Below the pieces are notes generated by a model. The model did no database searches, was not told the origin of the DNA, and saw nothing but the letters and a program-made list of their open reading frames with translations. A stretch of 64,000 nucleotides of DNA from Eubacteriales bacterium. Its GTDB lineage: Bacteria > Bacillota > Clostridia > Peptostreptococcales > Anaerovoracaceae. The DNA lies in NCBI GenBank assembly GCA_028704515.1, contig JAQWFH010000004.1, forward strand, positions 1 through 64,000, given 5' to 3'. Below are positions 34,183 through 44,137 of the stretch, in pieces. The translations under genes were made by a program, and so were the position numbers. Numbering within the stretch: position 1 is the first letter of the stretch; each line of letters opens with the position of its first letter.

Positions 34183-34743
34183 TTATTTTGATCTTCCTAA
34201 ATAGTCGCCTGTTCTTGTATCAATTTGGATGATTTCACCCTCTTCGATAAATATTGGCACATGTACAACCGCACCGGTTTCTACCGTTGCTGCTTTTGTT
34301 ACATTAGTCGCTGTATCACCCTTGACGCCCGGCTCTGTTTCGATAACCTTGAGATTTACAAAGTTAGGAGCTTCTACGAGAAATGCAGCGCCCTTATAGA
34401 ACTTAATCATGGCTTCATCATTTTCTCTGAGATATTGCATTGCATCTTCAACCTGTTCCTTCATGAGCGGTACTTGTTCAAAGGATTCTTGGTCCATAAA
34501 GTAATACAACTCTCCGTCATTATAGAGGTATTGCATATTTTTTGTTTCGATGTGAGCTTTTGGGAATTTATCATTCGGGTTGAATGCTTCCTCTCTAGTT
34601 GCTCCCGTCAAAATATTTCTGTATTTTGTTCTTACAAATGCAGCACCTTTCCCGGGCTTTACATGCTGAAAATCAAGGATAATATGTGGCTCTCCGTTGA
34701 TTTCGAATGTCATGCCTTTTCTGAAATCACTCGCATAAATCAT
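34183..34743 (-). CDS. efp: Elongation factor P
   Basis: Relieves ribosome stalling at polyproline. The 186 residues form three beta-barrel domains. The tip loop is [11 protein letters not shown] with Lys32, the position that is modified (5-aminopentanol) in Bacillus; E. coli uses Lys34. The C-terminal signature is [14 protein letters not shown] strong promoter lies about 70 bases upstream. Confidence 0.98.
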   Translation of the reverse strand: MIYASDFRKGMTFEINGEPHIILDFQHVKPGKGAAFVRTKYRNILTGATREEAFNPNDKFPKAHIETKNMQYLYNDGELYYFMDQESFEQVPLMKEQVEDAMQYLRENDEAMIKFYKGAAFLVEAPNFVNLKVIETEPGVKGDTATNVTKAATVETGAVVHVPIFIEEGEIIQIDTRTGDYLGRSK

Positions 34744-34811
34744 TTTAATATCTCTCCTTTATCATTAGCTTAATACTTTTAAAGCTTAATTCAATTTTTT
34801 AACCGCTAGTT

Positions 34812-34840
34812 ATTATATCAAAGTTAGCAACATTTGCCAA
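34812..34840 (-). promoter_or_regulatory. Promoter of efp-mltG-trmR-trhP
   Basis: On the minus strand TTGGCA (plus 34835-34840) and perfect TATAAT (plus 34812-34817) are 17 bases apart; TGA before the -10 makes it extended. One of the strongest promoters in the window. Confidence 0.88.
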
Positions 34841-34850
34841 GTAAAATACA

Positions 34851-35177
34851 CTAATTTGATATCGCTTCGCCAAGTATCTTGTAAACATCGTTCATCATAA
34901 CAGAAAAGCTCATTTCTGCTTGCATGTATTCGGCAGCTTTTGGATCCCTCATGAGGATGCCATAAAGTTCCTGAATGCTATTTGTCATTTCATCGTCAGG
35001 CTCTTTTCCTGACATTTGCGCAAGCTGATATTCCATTTGTTTACTTTGGAAATCGGCAATTGCCTTTGAAAGATCTTCATTTGTGTCTATTTGTTTTTTT
35101 AATTCAAGATACTGCTTTAATTCATCACACTCTTTAATTGCTTTTGCCAAGTTATGTGCTTCGTTATAAACGTTCAT
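34851..35177 (-). CDS. YlbF/YmcA family regulator
   Basis: Helical protein of 108 residues of the Com_YlbF family. In Bacillus YlbF, YmcA and YaaT form the Y-complex that steers RNase Y. VYNEAHNLAKAIKECDELKQYLELKKQI and DFQSKQMEYQLAQMSGKEPDDEM (in parts) fit the family. Start: AGGAGG six bases before the ATG. It directly follows the RNase J gene, which suits a role in RNA turnover; which family member it matches cannot be decided. Confidence 0.85.
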   Translation of the reverse strand: MNVYNEAHNLAKAIKECDELKQYLELKKQIDTNEDLSKAIADFQSKQMEYQLAQMSGKEPDDEMTNSIQELYGILMRDPKAAEYMQAEMSFSVMMNDVYKILGEAISN

Positions 35178-35206
35178 GTTTTACCTCCTTTTATCCGCCC
35201 TGTAAT

Positions 35207-37084
35207 TTACGCTTCCATAAAAATAGGGAGTATTACAGGGTTTCTTCCTGTTGATTTATAAATAAACGATCTCATTTCCTCTTTTACACAGGTTTTCATC
35301 GCATTCCAATCAGCTCCGTTAGATCTGTGAGATTTCTCAAGTGCCTTTTGTGCCACAATCTTAGCTTCATCGATAAGATCGCTGTTTTCTCTCACATAGA
35401 CAAATCCTCGAGAAATAATATCCGGTCCAGAAATTATTTCTTTAGTTGCTCGATTTATCGTAGCCACAACGACGATAAGGCCTGCTTCTGATAGAAGTCT
35501 GCGGTCTCTTAGGACAATATTCCCTACGTCCCCTACCCCGAGCCCATCAACAAGCACAGGATCTGCGGATACGACGTTATAAGAAAGATCCGCACTTTGC
35601 TTTGTCAAGGAAAGCATATCCCCGTTTTCGAGTATGAAAATATCTTCAGAATCCATGCCTAAGCTCTCAGCTAAAAGGGCATGACGCTTAAGATGTCTGT
35701 ATTCTCCATGGACAGGCATGAAATATGTCGGCTTTATTAGAGAATGTATCAGCTTAAGCTCTTCCTGACAGGCGTGTCCTGAGACATGTATATCGGCAAT
35801 ATCTGAATATATTACATCGGCTCCCTTTTCAAAAAGCTTATTTACTACATTTGATACTGTTTTTTCGTTGCCAGGCACAGGAGTGGATGAGAGTATTACC
35901 ATGTCTCCCTTCCTGATTTGCACCGATTTGTGCTCGCTGGTTGACATCCTTGAAAGCGCCGACATAGGCTCTCCCTGGCTGCCTGTTGTTACAATCAAAA
36001 CTTTACTGTCGGGAATGCCCTTTAGTTTGTTTATATCCACAAGTGTATTGGCAGGTATACTTATATAACCGAGCTCTATAGCAAGGTTTACTACATTAAT
36101 CATGCTGCGTCCCGATATCGCTACCTTCCTGCCGCAGGCCACCGCATTATCAATTATACGCTGTACTCTGTGAACGTTTGATGAGAATGTAGCTATAATT
36201 ATTCTTCCTTCTGCAGATCTAAAAATATTTCCGAGAGCCTCTCCTACTACTTTTTCGGAGGCGGTATATCCAGGCCTCATTGCATTTGTTGAATCGGCCA
36301 TTAGGAGTTTTACCCCTCTTTTGCCTATTTCAGCAAGTCTTGCAAAATCTATAGGGGCCCCATCAACAGGAGTATAATCTATCTTAAAATCTCCTGTATG
36401 GAATATTGTGCCAACAGGTGTGTTTATTGAGAGACATATTGCATCTACAACCGAATGTGTTACCCTAATGGTTTCTACCTCAAAAAGCCCTATTTTTACT
36501 TTGTCTCCCGGGTTTATCCTCTTGAGATTTCCGCGAATTCCATGTTCCTTGAGCTTATTTTCAACAAGCCCTATCGTAAGCCTTGTTCCGTAAACAGGAA
36601 TGTTTAGCTGCTTAAGCAGATAAGGAACCGCTCCTATATGATCCTCATGTCCGTGAGTTAGTATCAGCCCTTTTACTTTATTTGCGTTCTTTATCAAATA
36701 AGTAAAATCCGGGAGGACAATATCTATACCGTACATTTCGTCCTCCGGAAATGAAAATCCGCAGTCAACCAACATGATATCATTCTTATATTCTAAAATG
36801 GTTAGATTCTTGCCGATTTCGTTAAGCCCGCCCAAAGGAATTATCTTAAGGGGTTCCGACTTGTTCTCTGAGGCCTGTGCAGACGTGCTCCTGTTTTTAG
36901 TCGGTGCTGTTGTCCTTTTTACATCTTCCCTCACCGGGCTTTCTGTTGCCTTTTTTACGCTTTTCTTCAGTTGGGTTAGCATTCCACCTTTTGAATTTTG
37001 TTTTGGTTTCGCTGCCGTCCCCCCATTTGAGTTTCCGTTTCGCGTATTCGTTTTAGTGCTTTGTTTTTCTTCTTGTCTTTTCAT
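35207..37084 (-). CDS. rnj: Ribonuclease J
   Basis: Metallo-beta-lactamase/beta-CASP ribonuclease with 5' exonuclease and endonuclease activity on mRNA and rRNA. Core begins at about residue 79 (KIIPLGGLNEIGKN); metal motif LTHGHEDHIGAVPYLL, HTGDFKID, SGHACQEELK and PVHGEYRHL follow. The first 78 residues are a basic, low-complexity extension rich in Lys, Thr, Ser and Asn, absent from Bacillus RNase J1/J2, which start near the core; the total of 625 residues compares with about 555. Start: CGGAG before the ATG, 43 bases after leuS. Confidence 0.95.
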   Translation of the reverse strand: MKRQEEKQSTKTNTRNGNSNGGTAAKPKQNSKGGMLTQLKKSVKKATESPVREDVKRTTAPTKNRSTSAQASENKSEPLKIIPLGGLNEIGKNLTILEYKNDIMLVDCGFSFPEDEMYGIDIVLPDFTYLIKNANKVKGLILTHGHEDHIGAVPYLLKQLNIPVYGTRLTIGLVENKLKEHGIRGNLKRINPGDKVKIGLFEVETIRVTHSVVDAICLSINTPVGTIFHTGDFKIDYTPVDGAPIDFARLAEIGKRGVKLLMADSTNAMRPGYTASEKVVGEALGNIFRSAEGRIIIATFSSNVHRVQRIIDNAVACGRKVAISGRSMINVVNLAIELGYISIPANTLVDINKLKGIPDSKVLIVTTGSQGEPMSALSRMSTSEHKSVQIRKGDMVILSSTPVPGNEKTVSNVVNKLFEKGADVIYSDIADIHVSGHACQEELKLIHSLIKPTYFMPVHGEYRHLKRHALLAESLGMDSEDIFILENGDMLSLTKQSADLSYNVVSADPVLVDGLGVGDVGNIVLRDRRLLSEAGLIVVVATINRATKEIISGPDIISRGFVYVRENSDLIDEAKIVAQKALEKSHRSNGADWNAMKTCVKEEMRSFIYKSTGRNPVILPIFMEA

Positions 37085-37127
37085 CTATTTCTCCGTTCAT
37101 TTTTATTTGACAAGTTGAATCAAAGTG

Positions 37128-39599
37128 CTATTTTACTACGATGTTGATCAATTTTCCTGGCACTGTAATTATCTTGACTATATTCAGTCCTTCAACAAGT
37201 GCCTTGATGCTTTCGCTTTCCATAGCAGTCTTTTCAAATTCATCCTTATTCAGGTCGCTCGCCATGTTAAGTTTTTCCTTAACCTTGCCGTTTACCTGTA
37301 CTACAATTTCCACAGTATCTTTAATAAGCGCATCTTTATCATATTCCGGCCATGCCATATTATATACTGATGAATCATGTCCTATATGCTGCCACATTTC
37401 TTCACATATATGAGGAGTGAAGGGTGACAATATAACTATTAAGTTTTCAATGCAATCCTTGATAATACCCTCATTTGCATTTTCAATTTCTTTATACTTG
37501 TAAATTCCGTTTACAAGCTCCATAATTGCGGATATTGCAGTATTGAACTGGAATCTTCCGCTCGTGTCGTCAGTTACTTTCTTTATTGCGTTGTGCAATA
37601 TGCAAAGTATTTCTTTATCGCTGCTGGTTACGGGCTTGTACGAATCCGGAGCAGCTTTTACCTTGTCGGTTAACTCATATACAAGTCTGTATACCCTGTT
37701 GAGGAATCTGTATGAACCTTCAACGCCGGCATCCAACCAATCAAGCTCTTTTTCCGGTGGTGCGGCAAACAAAATAAATAGTCTTGCCGTATCTGATCCG
37801 TATTTATTGATTATCTTTTCCGGTGATACGACATTACCGATAGATTTACTCATCTTTTTGCCGTCTTTAATAACCATTCCCTGAGTTAGAAGATTTGTGA
37901 ATGGCTCTTTTGTGCTCACAAGTCCCATATCACAGAGTGCTGCCTGGAAGAAACGCGAATACAGCAGGTGAAGAATAGCATGCTCAACTCCTCCGATATA
38001 TTGGTCGACGTTCATCCAGTAATCTGTCTTTTCTTTGTCAAAAGCCTTTTCACTGTTTTGAGGATCACAAAAACGCAAGAAATACCAAGATGAATCCAGA
38101 AATGTATCCATAGTGTCTATTTCTCTGTTCCCTTGCTTTCCGCATTTCGGGCACTTAGCCTTTACAAATGTCTTACTAGTAACGAGAGGAGACTCACCTT
38201 TACCTGTGAACTCAACATCCTTTGGCAGCATAACGGGTAGATTCTCTTCTTCTTCAGGCACCCATCCGCAATCCTCACAATAAATCATAGGGATCGGCGC
38301 ACCCCAGTATCTCTGACGAGAAATCAGCCAGTCACGAAGCCTGTAGTTAACGGAACGCTTTCCAATGCCTTTTTCTTCAATATCCTTAATTATCTCTTCA
38401 ATTGTCTCTTTGTTGTTCATCCCATTGAATTTGCCGGAATTTATCATAGTACCTTCGGCATCAAAGGCTTCCTTTAAATTGTTTACATCAATTTCAGGAT
38501 TATCCGTATCTACTACCGGTATAATATCAAGCCTAAATTTTGTGGCGAATTCAAAGTCACGCTGGTCGTGAGCCGGAACACCCATGACAGCTCCCGTACC
38601 GTAATCCATAAGTACATAGTCCGAAACATATATCGGGACGTTTTTGCCCGTCATCGGGTTTACGCAGTAATGCCCTGTGAAAACACCTGTCTTTTCGCGA
38701 TCTGTTGTTGATCTCTCAACATCGGAAAGTATCTGTGCCTTTTTCACATACTCCATCACCGTAGCTTCATACTCTGTACCCGTAACCAATTCCTCCACGA
38801 GTGGATGCTCAGGCGCGAATACCATAGACGTTACACCAAATAATGTATCAGGCCTTGTCGTAAATACGGATATGTTTTTATCTGTATTATAGATATCAAA
38901 GTTCACATCGGCGCCGACGGATTTCCCAATCCAGTTCCTTTGCATTATCTTAACCTTATTTGGCCAGCCGTCCAAAGTATTCAAGCTTTCAAGAAGCTCC
39001 TCAGCGTAATCTGTAATCTTAAAGTACCACTGAGAAAGCTTTTTCTTTCCGACAGGAGTCTTACATCTCTCGCAAGCTCCATCTACTACCTGCTCATTTG
39101 CCAAGACAGTCTTGCAGCTTGAACACCAGTTTACCGGATTTTCTTTTTTATACGCCAAGCCGTTATTAAAAAACTGAATAAACAGCCACTGCATCCATTT
39201 ATAGTAATCCGGCTTACATGAAGCTATTTCCCTGTCCCAATCATATGAAAAGCCCATTGTTTTGAGCTGAGTCTTCATTTCTTCGATATTGCTGAGGGTC
39301 CAAAGCGACGGTTCAACTCCATTCTTTATTGCTGCATTTTCTGCAGGCAGTCCGAAAGCATCCCATCCCATCGGGTGAAGGACATTATATCCAGCCATAT
39401 GCTTCTGCCTTGCAATAACATCACCTATTGAATAATTCCTTACATGTCCCATATGAAGTTTGCCCGACGGATATGGAAACATTTCCAATACATAGTATTT
39501 TTCTTTGTCGGGATCTTCCACTGTCTTGAAGCTATCGTTATCTTCCCAATATATTTGCCACTTTTTTTCTATTTCAGCAAAATTATATCTTTCGTTCAT
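37128..39599 (-). CDS. leuS: Leucine--tRNA ligase
   Basis: Class I synthetase of 823 residues. HIGH-type motif is KLHMGHVRN near residue 45; [10 protein letters not shown] is the second active-site motif; the CP1 editing domain lies between ([28 protein letters not shown]). Two CxxC pairs ([21 protein letters not shown]) form the zinc site. Start: GAAGGAG nine bases before the ATG. No T-box precedes it; rsfS ends four bases upstream. Confidence 0.98.
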   Translation of the reverse strand: MNERYNFAEIEKKWQIYWEDNDSFKTVEDPDKEKYYVLEMFPYPSGKLHMGHVRNYSIGDVIARQKHMAGYNVLHPMGWDAFGLPAENAAIKNGVEPSLWTLSNIEEMKTQLKTMGFSYDWDREIASCKPDYYKWMQWLFIQFFNNGLAYKKENPVNWCSSCKTVLANEQVVDGACERCKTPVGKKKLSQWYFKITDYAEELLESLNTLDGWPNKVKIMQRNWIGKSVGADVNFDIYNTDKNISVFTTRPDTLFGVTSMVFAPEHPLVEELVTGTEYEATVMEYVKKAQILSDVERSTTDREKTGVFTGHYCVNPMTGKNVPIYVSDYVLMDYGTGAVMGVPAHDQRDFEFATKFRLDIIPVVDTDNPEIDVNNLKEAFDAEGTMINSGKFNGMNNKETIEEIIKDIEEKGIGKRSVNYRLRDWLISRQRYWGAPIPMIYCEDCGWVPEEEENLPVMLPKDVEFTGKGESPLVTSKTFVKAKCPKCGKQGNREIDTMDTFLDSSWYFLRFCDPQNSEKAFDKEKTDYWMNVDQYIGGVEHAILHLLYSRFFQAALCDMGLVSTKEPFTNLLTQGMVIKDGKKMSKSIGNVVSPEKIINKYGSDTARLFILFAAPPEKELDWLDAGVEGSYRFLNRVYRLVYELTDKVKAAPDSYKPVTSSDKEILCILHNAIKKVTDDTSGRFQFNTAISAIMELVNGIYKYKEIENANEGIIKDCIENLIVILSPFTPHICEEMWQHIGHDSSVYNMAWPEYDKDALIKDTVEIVVQVNGKVKEKLNMASDLNKDEFEKTAMESESIKALVEGLNIVKIITVPGKLINIVVK

Positions 39600-39603
39600 G
39601 GCT

Positions 39604-39966
39604 CTATACTCCTTCTACTATATTTATAAAATCACAATCGCCCCATACTTTTTCAATATTGTATCTTTGACGCATTTCTTTTGTTAAGATGTTAACCACA
39701 AGGTCTCCAAAATCAATCAGTATCCAACCCGATGATTTCTCGCCCTCGGTATTTTTAGCAAAAATATCATTTTCTGAAAGCTTGTCCTTTAAATCGTCGG
39801 CCAGATTTGCTATCTGTCTCTCTGAATTCCCGGATGCTATAATCATATAATCCGCAAAAGATGCCTTGCTTGCAATATCAATTATTACAGTATCCTCTGC
39901 CTTTTTACTATCCAAAAAGTTTGCTGCTGCAAATGCTATACCTTTAGTATCTTCATTTACCTTCAT
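39604..39966 (-). CDS. rsfS: Ribosomal silencing factor RsfS
   Basis: Binds ribosomal protein uL14 and blocks subunit joining in starvation. The 120 residues carry [16 protein letters not shown], the family core, and [15 protein letters not shown]. Start overlaps the yqeK stop by four bases (ATGA), with AAGGAG upstream. It is in the standard Firmicutes order nadD-yqeK-rsfS-leuS. Confidence 0.96.
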   Translation of the reverse strand: MKVNEDTKGIAFAAANFLDSKKAEDTVIIDIASKASFADYMIIASGNSERQIANLADDLKDKLSENDIFAKNTEGEKSSGWILIDFGDLVVNILTKEMRQRYNIEKVWGDCDFINIVEGV

Positions 39967-40523
39967 ATACCTCTCCTTTTTTCGAAATAATCCTTGGCTT
40001 TCATAGAGTCTTCGTCAATGAATAAGCTTTGTGATTCTAAATTCCGGATAGTGCTTTTTATCGACAAATAGCACGCTCCGTCTATATCTTCTTTCTCAAC
40101 CATCTTTCTTAAATCGTCTACTCCGGGATAATTACGTCCCGGTTCTATAGCGTCTGCAATATAAATAATTTTTTCGAGAAGCGTCATCTCCGCTCTGCCG
40201 GTCGTATGATAGCTCACAGCATCCAGCACATCGCTATAGTTGATTCCGTACTCCTTATTCATCACGGCAGCAGCCAATTTGCCGTGAGCAAGATTTAAAT
40301 TACACTTATATCTTTCGTCAAGCCCGTATAAATCGACCATTTCTTCAAGTTTCTCTTGCGATATATCCTTGAACATATCGTGAAACAACGCTGCTTTATA
40401 AGCTTTTTCTTCATCAGCTCCATATTTTTTCGCAAGCTCGACCGCCTGTTTACACACTCCATATGTATGTTTTAAGCGCTTAGGTGTCAAATTTTTTTCT
40501 ATATAATCAATTATAGACTTCAT
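39963..40523 (-). CDS. yqeK: YqeK HD-domain Ap4A hydrolase
   Basis: HD-fold protein of 186 residues; family members hydrolyse diadenosine tetraphosphate symmetrically to ADP. Metal ligands: His in KHTYGVCKQA, His-Asp in ALFHDMFKD, His in LNLAHGKLAA and Asp in IYIADAIEPGR. It overlaps nadD by 17 bases and rsfS by four. Confidence 0.93.
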   Translation of the reverse strand: MKSIIDYIEKNLTPKRLKHTYGVCKQAVELAKKYGADEEKAYKAALFHDMFKDISQEKLEEMVDLYGLDERYKCNLNLAHGKLAAAVMNKEYGINYSDVLDAVSYHTTGRAEMTLLEKIIYIADAIEPGRNYPGVDDLRKMVEKEDIDGACYLSIKSTIRNLESQSLFIDEDSMKAKDYFEKRRGI

Positions 40524-41109
40524 TCTGAATAATATATTCCTTTACTTGCTCGGGAATTTTCCCTTCCGTTTCACTCCAATCACCTGTTTTCACATACCTT
40601 CTTATTTCAGTAGATGAAATGTCAATCATGGGATTTTTTATTTTGACCAGCTTTGTGCCGTGGTTGGTACAAATCCTTGAAATTACTTCTTCAAGCTGTT
40701 CTTCGAGATACCCGGGTCTCATCCCTATTATAAATGAGAATTCCTCAAGAAGTTCTTCTGAACCCTTCCAGCGTTCAATCTCAATAAAAGCGTCGATTCC
40801 GATTATAAAAAATATCTCGGCATCTTTGTATATCTCTTTCATCGCTCTTAAGGTATTTATCGTATAGGACAGCCCTTGCTTTTGTATCTCATAAAAGGAA
40901 ATTTCAAATTGAGGATTTCCTTTTATTGCAAGCTTGAGCATCTCAACTCTATCAGTTTCGGACGCAGGTACTATATCACATTTAAATGGTTGGGCGCCCG
41001 TTGGAACAAATATTACTTTACTTAATCCCAAGGACAACGCCTTGTTTGCCAATTCAATGTGTCCGGTGTGTACCGGATCGAATGAGCCTCCTAAAATTCC
41101 GATTTTCAT
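40507..41109 (-). CDS. nadD: Nicotinate-nucleotide adenylyltransferase
   Basis: Forms nicotinate adenine dinucleotide from NaMN and ATP in NAD synthesis. 200 residues. Nucleotidyltransferase motif GGSFDPVHTGHIELA at the N-terminus and the C-terminal motif ISSTEIRRYVK. Three bases separate it from the aspS stop. Confidence 0.96.
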   Translation of the reverse strand: MKIGILGGSFDPVHTGHIELANKALSLGLSKVIFVPTGAQPFKCDIVPASETDRVEMLKLAIKGNPQFEISFYEIQKQGLSYTINTLRAMKEIYKDAEIFFIIGIDAFIEIERWKGSEELLEEFSFIIGMRPGYLEEQLEEVISRICTNHGTKLVKIKNPMIDISSTEIRRYVKTGDWSETEGKIPEQVKEYIIQNEVYN

Positions 41110-41112
41110 ATC

Positions 41113-42873
41113 TTATTTTATTCGAATCCCTAATTCATCAAGCACATCTTCAGTAACCGGAATAGGTGCTTCCGATACAGGGCATTGCGCAGATTGATTT
41201 TTAGGGAATGCTATTACCTCTCTTATTGATTGTTCGCCGGCCAATAGCATTACCAGCCGATCCAGCCCGAATGCAAGTCCACCATGAGGCGGTACACCGT
41301 ATTTGAACGCCTCTATAAGGAATCCAAACTTGTTATCGATTTCTTCCTCAGGAATACCTAAAATGTCAAACATTGTTCTCTGAAGGTCCTTGTCGTGAAT
41401 TCTTATCGAGCCTCCTCCAAGTTCAACTCCGTTAAGAACAATATCATACGCCTTAGCTTTGACTTTGCCAGGTTCCGTCCTTAAGAATTTAATATCCTCT
41501 TCTCTCGGCGAAGTGAAAGGATGGTGCATCGCACTATAATCACCAGTTTCTTCATCAAGCTCAAACAGCGGGAAGTCAACGACCCACAATAGATTGTAAA
41601 GGCTTTCATCGATTATGTTCAGCCTTTTGGCGATTTCTCTTCTCAGAAAGCTGAGAGAATCAAATACTACTTTTGGTTTATCGGCAACTATGAGAACAAG
41701 ATCTGTGTCATTTGCTCCAAACACTCTTAGGATATCCATTAAGCTGTCCTGAGTAAAGAATTTATTCACAGATGATGTTATGTCGTTTCCGTTCTGCCTT
41801 ATCCATACTAGGCCTTTTGCTCCGTACTGCTTTGTGGCATCCTGGAGCTTGTCTATATCCTTTCGTGAAAAAGCATCCGAGCCACCCTGTATACAAATGC
41901 CTCTGACATCTCCTCCTGCCGCAATTGCATTTTCAAATATAGCAAATCCGCAGTTTTCTACCAGATGGTTTAGCTTCTTTAATTCAAATCCAAACCTCGT
42001 ATCCGGCTTGTCGCATCCATAGCGCTCCATTGCTTCGTCATATGTCAGACGCGGCAACGGAAGTGATATATCGACGTTCATGACGTCTTTAAATAATTTT
42101 TTCAAAAAGCCTTCTTGTGCTTCAATAACATCATCGACATCAACAAATGACATTTCAAGGTCAATTTGCGTAAATTCCGGCTGTCTGTCTGCCCTTAAGT
42201 CTTCGTCTCTGAAGCATTTCGCTAACTGAAAATATCTGTCGGTGCCGCTAACCATCAAAAGCTGCTTAAACATTTGCGGGGATTGCGGAAGTGCATAAAA
42301 TGCTCCCGGATTTACCCTTGAAGGTACTAGATAATCCCTTGCACCTTCAGGTGTAGGCTTTATAAGAATTGGAGTTTCTATTTCTGTAAAGCCCTGTTCC
42401 GAATAATAATCTCTTGCCAGCTTTGACACTTGATGCCTCAGCATGAGATTTTTCTGCATCTTTTGCTTTCTCAGGTCTAGATATCTGTATTTTAGTCGTA
42501 GGTTATCATCGACAACATCATCATCCTTTATATAAATGGGAGGAGTTTCGGCTTCCGAATATACCAGTATTTCGGAAACAAATACTTCTATATCTCCTGT
42601 GGCCAGTGCATTATTCTTTGACTGCCTTTCTTTTACTGTTCCTATTACGCCAACAACATATTCGCTTCTTAGTTTCTCTGCAACTGCTCTCATTTCGTCA
42701 GTTATGCTGTCGTCAAATACGATTTGGGTTATTCCCGTCTTATCCCTTATGTCGCAAAATATAAGGCTTCCCAGGTTTCTTCTCTTCGCAATCCATCCGT
42801 TTAGAGTTACCAATCGTCCTATATCCGACGATGTAAGCTCTCCACACATATGGGTTCTTTTTAATACCTTCAT
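41113..42873 (-). CDS. aspS: Aspartate--tRNA ligase
   Basis: Class IIb synthetase of 586 residues with an N-terminal OB anticodon-binding domain (about 1-105), catalytic core (RYLDLRKQKMQKNLMLRHQ; FRDEDLRADRQPEFTQIDLEMSF in parts; GLAFGLDRLVMLLAG) and the bacterial GAD insertion. Bacterial-type AspRS; whether it is discriminating cannot be read with confidence. Start: AGGAGG six bases before the ATG, inside the end of hisS. Confidence 0.97.
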   Translation of the reverse strand: MKVLKRTHMCGELTSSDIGRLVTLNGWIAKRRNLGSLIFCDIRDKTGITQIVFDDSITDEMRAVAEKLRSEYVVGVIGTVKERQSKNNALATGDIEVFVSEILVYSEAETPPIYIKDDDVVDDNLRLKYRYLDLRKQKMQKNLMLRHQVSKLARDYYSEQGFTEIETPILIKPTPEGARDYLVPSRVNPGAFYALPQSPQMFKQLLMVSGTDRYFQLAKCFRDEDLRADRQPEFTQIDLEMSFVDVDDVIEAQEGFLKKLFKDVMNVDISLPLPRLTYDEAMERYGCDKPDTRFGFELKKLNHLVENCGFAIFENAIAAGGDVRGICIQGGSDAFSRKDIDKLQDATKQYGAKGLVWIRQNGNDITSSVNKFFTQDSLMDILRVFGANDTDLVLIVADKPKVVFDSLSFLRREIAKRLNIIDESLYNLLWVVDFPLFELDEETGDYSAMHHPFTSPREEDIKFLRTEPGKVKAKAYDIVLNGVELGGGSIRIHDKDLQRTMFDILGIPEEEIDNKFGFLIEAFKYGVPPHGGLAFGLDRLVMLLAGEQSIREVIAFPKNQSAQCPVSEAPIPVTEDVLDELGIRIK

Positions 42874-42874
42874 A

Positions 42875-44137
42875 TCATGCCTCCTGTTTCACTATTATTT
42901 CCGCTAATTTATCTATATCAACCAGCTCTTGATTAGATGTTGACATTTCTTTTATGGATACTTTTCCAGATGCCAATTCATCATCTCCTATTACAACTGT
43001 ATATTTTGAATCCAATCTGTCGGCGTATTTGAATTGACCCTTAAAATTTCTCGACATAAGGTCCATTTCAGCGTGCAGTCCGGCAGCTCTAAATTCACGT
43101 AGCAAAGCAATACCTTTTGCCTTTGCCTGCTCACCCATTACAGCAATAAATATGTCGACACCTGCAGGCTTTGGTATTTCTAATCCTGAGGCTTCCATAA
43201 GCAGAAGCAATCTTTCTATTCCCAGTCCGAATCCTACGCCAGGCGTAGGTGGGCCTTCAAGTTCCTCAATAAGATTGTCGTAACGTCCTCCCCCGCAAAC
43301 AGTCCCTTGCGCTCCGATGCTGTTTGATACAAATTCAAACGCTGTCTTTGTATAGTAGTCCAGTCCTCTGACAATACCGGGATCCACTGTAAAAGGTATT
43401 GATGCGGATGTAAGGTTGTCCTTCAATTCTGTAAATGCATCATCGCATTCTTCACATAGATAATCGAGCATCATCGGTGCCCCTACTACGAGTTCTTGGC
43501 AAATAGGTGATTTGCAATCCAAAATTCTCATCGGGTTTTTTTCGTAGCGCCCCTTGCATGTGTCGCATAGCTGATCGTATTTGTCAGCAAGGAATTCCTT
43601 CAAGGCTTTTCTGTGTATGGGACGACATTTTGGACATCCCACGGAATTTATCCTAAGCTCCACATCGATTATGTTGACCTTCGTTAGAAAATCATGTGCA
43701 AGTGCAATTACTTCCATGTCCGCTAGCATATTAGATGCCCCAAATACCTCTATTCCAAACTGATGAAATTCACGAAGTCTTCCCGATTGCGGTTTTTCAT
43801 ATCGGAAACACGGTATTTGATAATACATCTTTGTCGGCTGCACATCGGCAAATATCTTGTGCTCTATAAATGCTCTTGCTGTTCCTGCAGTTCCCTCCGG
43901 CTTAAGTGTTATACTCCTATCGGCATAATCTTTAAACGTATACATCTGTTTTTCTACAATATCTGTCGTATCTCCTACTCCTCTTGCAAATAGTTCTGTA
44001 TGCTCGAATATTGGCGTTCTTATTTCCTTAAATCCGTATTTTTTGCAAATATCTGCGAAAATGGCTTCTACAAAGTGCCACTTATATATTTGGTCTGGCA
44101 TCAAATCCTTAGTTCCCTTTGGAGCTTTTGTCAACAT
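42875..44137 (-). CDS. hisS: Histidine--tRNA ligase
   Basis: Class II synthetase of 420 residues. KGTKDLMPDQ at the N-terminus, RYEKPQSGRLREFHQFGIEVFG (in parts) as motif 2, the His-binding loops ALAHDFL and GLDYYTKTAFEF, and GFGLGIERLLLLM as motif 3; C-terminal anticodon-binding domain. Start overlaps hemZ by seven bases with AGGAGG inside hemZ. Confidence 0.97.
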   Translation of the reverse strand: MLTKAPKGTKDLMPDQIYKWHFVEAIFADICKKYGFKEIRTPIFEHTELFARGVGDTTDIVEKQMYTFKDYADRSITLKPEGTAGTARAFIEHKIFADVQPTKMYYQIPCFRYEKPQSGRLREFHQFGIEVFGASNMLADMEVIALAHDFLTKVNIIDVELRINSVGCPKCRPIHRKALKEFLADKYDQLCDTCKGRYEKNPMRILDCKSPICQELVVGAPMMLDYLCEECDDAFTELKDNLTSASIPFTVDPGIVRGLDYYTKTAFEFVSNSIGAQGTVCGGGRYDNLIEELEGPPTPGVGFGLGIERLLLLMEASGLEIPKPAGVDIFIAVMGEQAKAKGIALLREFRAAGLHAEMDLMSRNFKGQFKYADRLDSKYTVVIGDDELASGKVSIKEMSTSNQELVDIDKLAEIIVKQEA

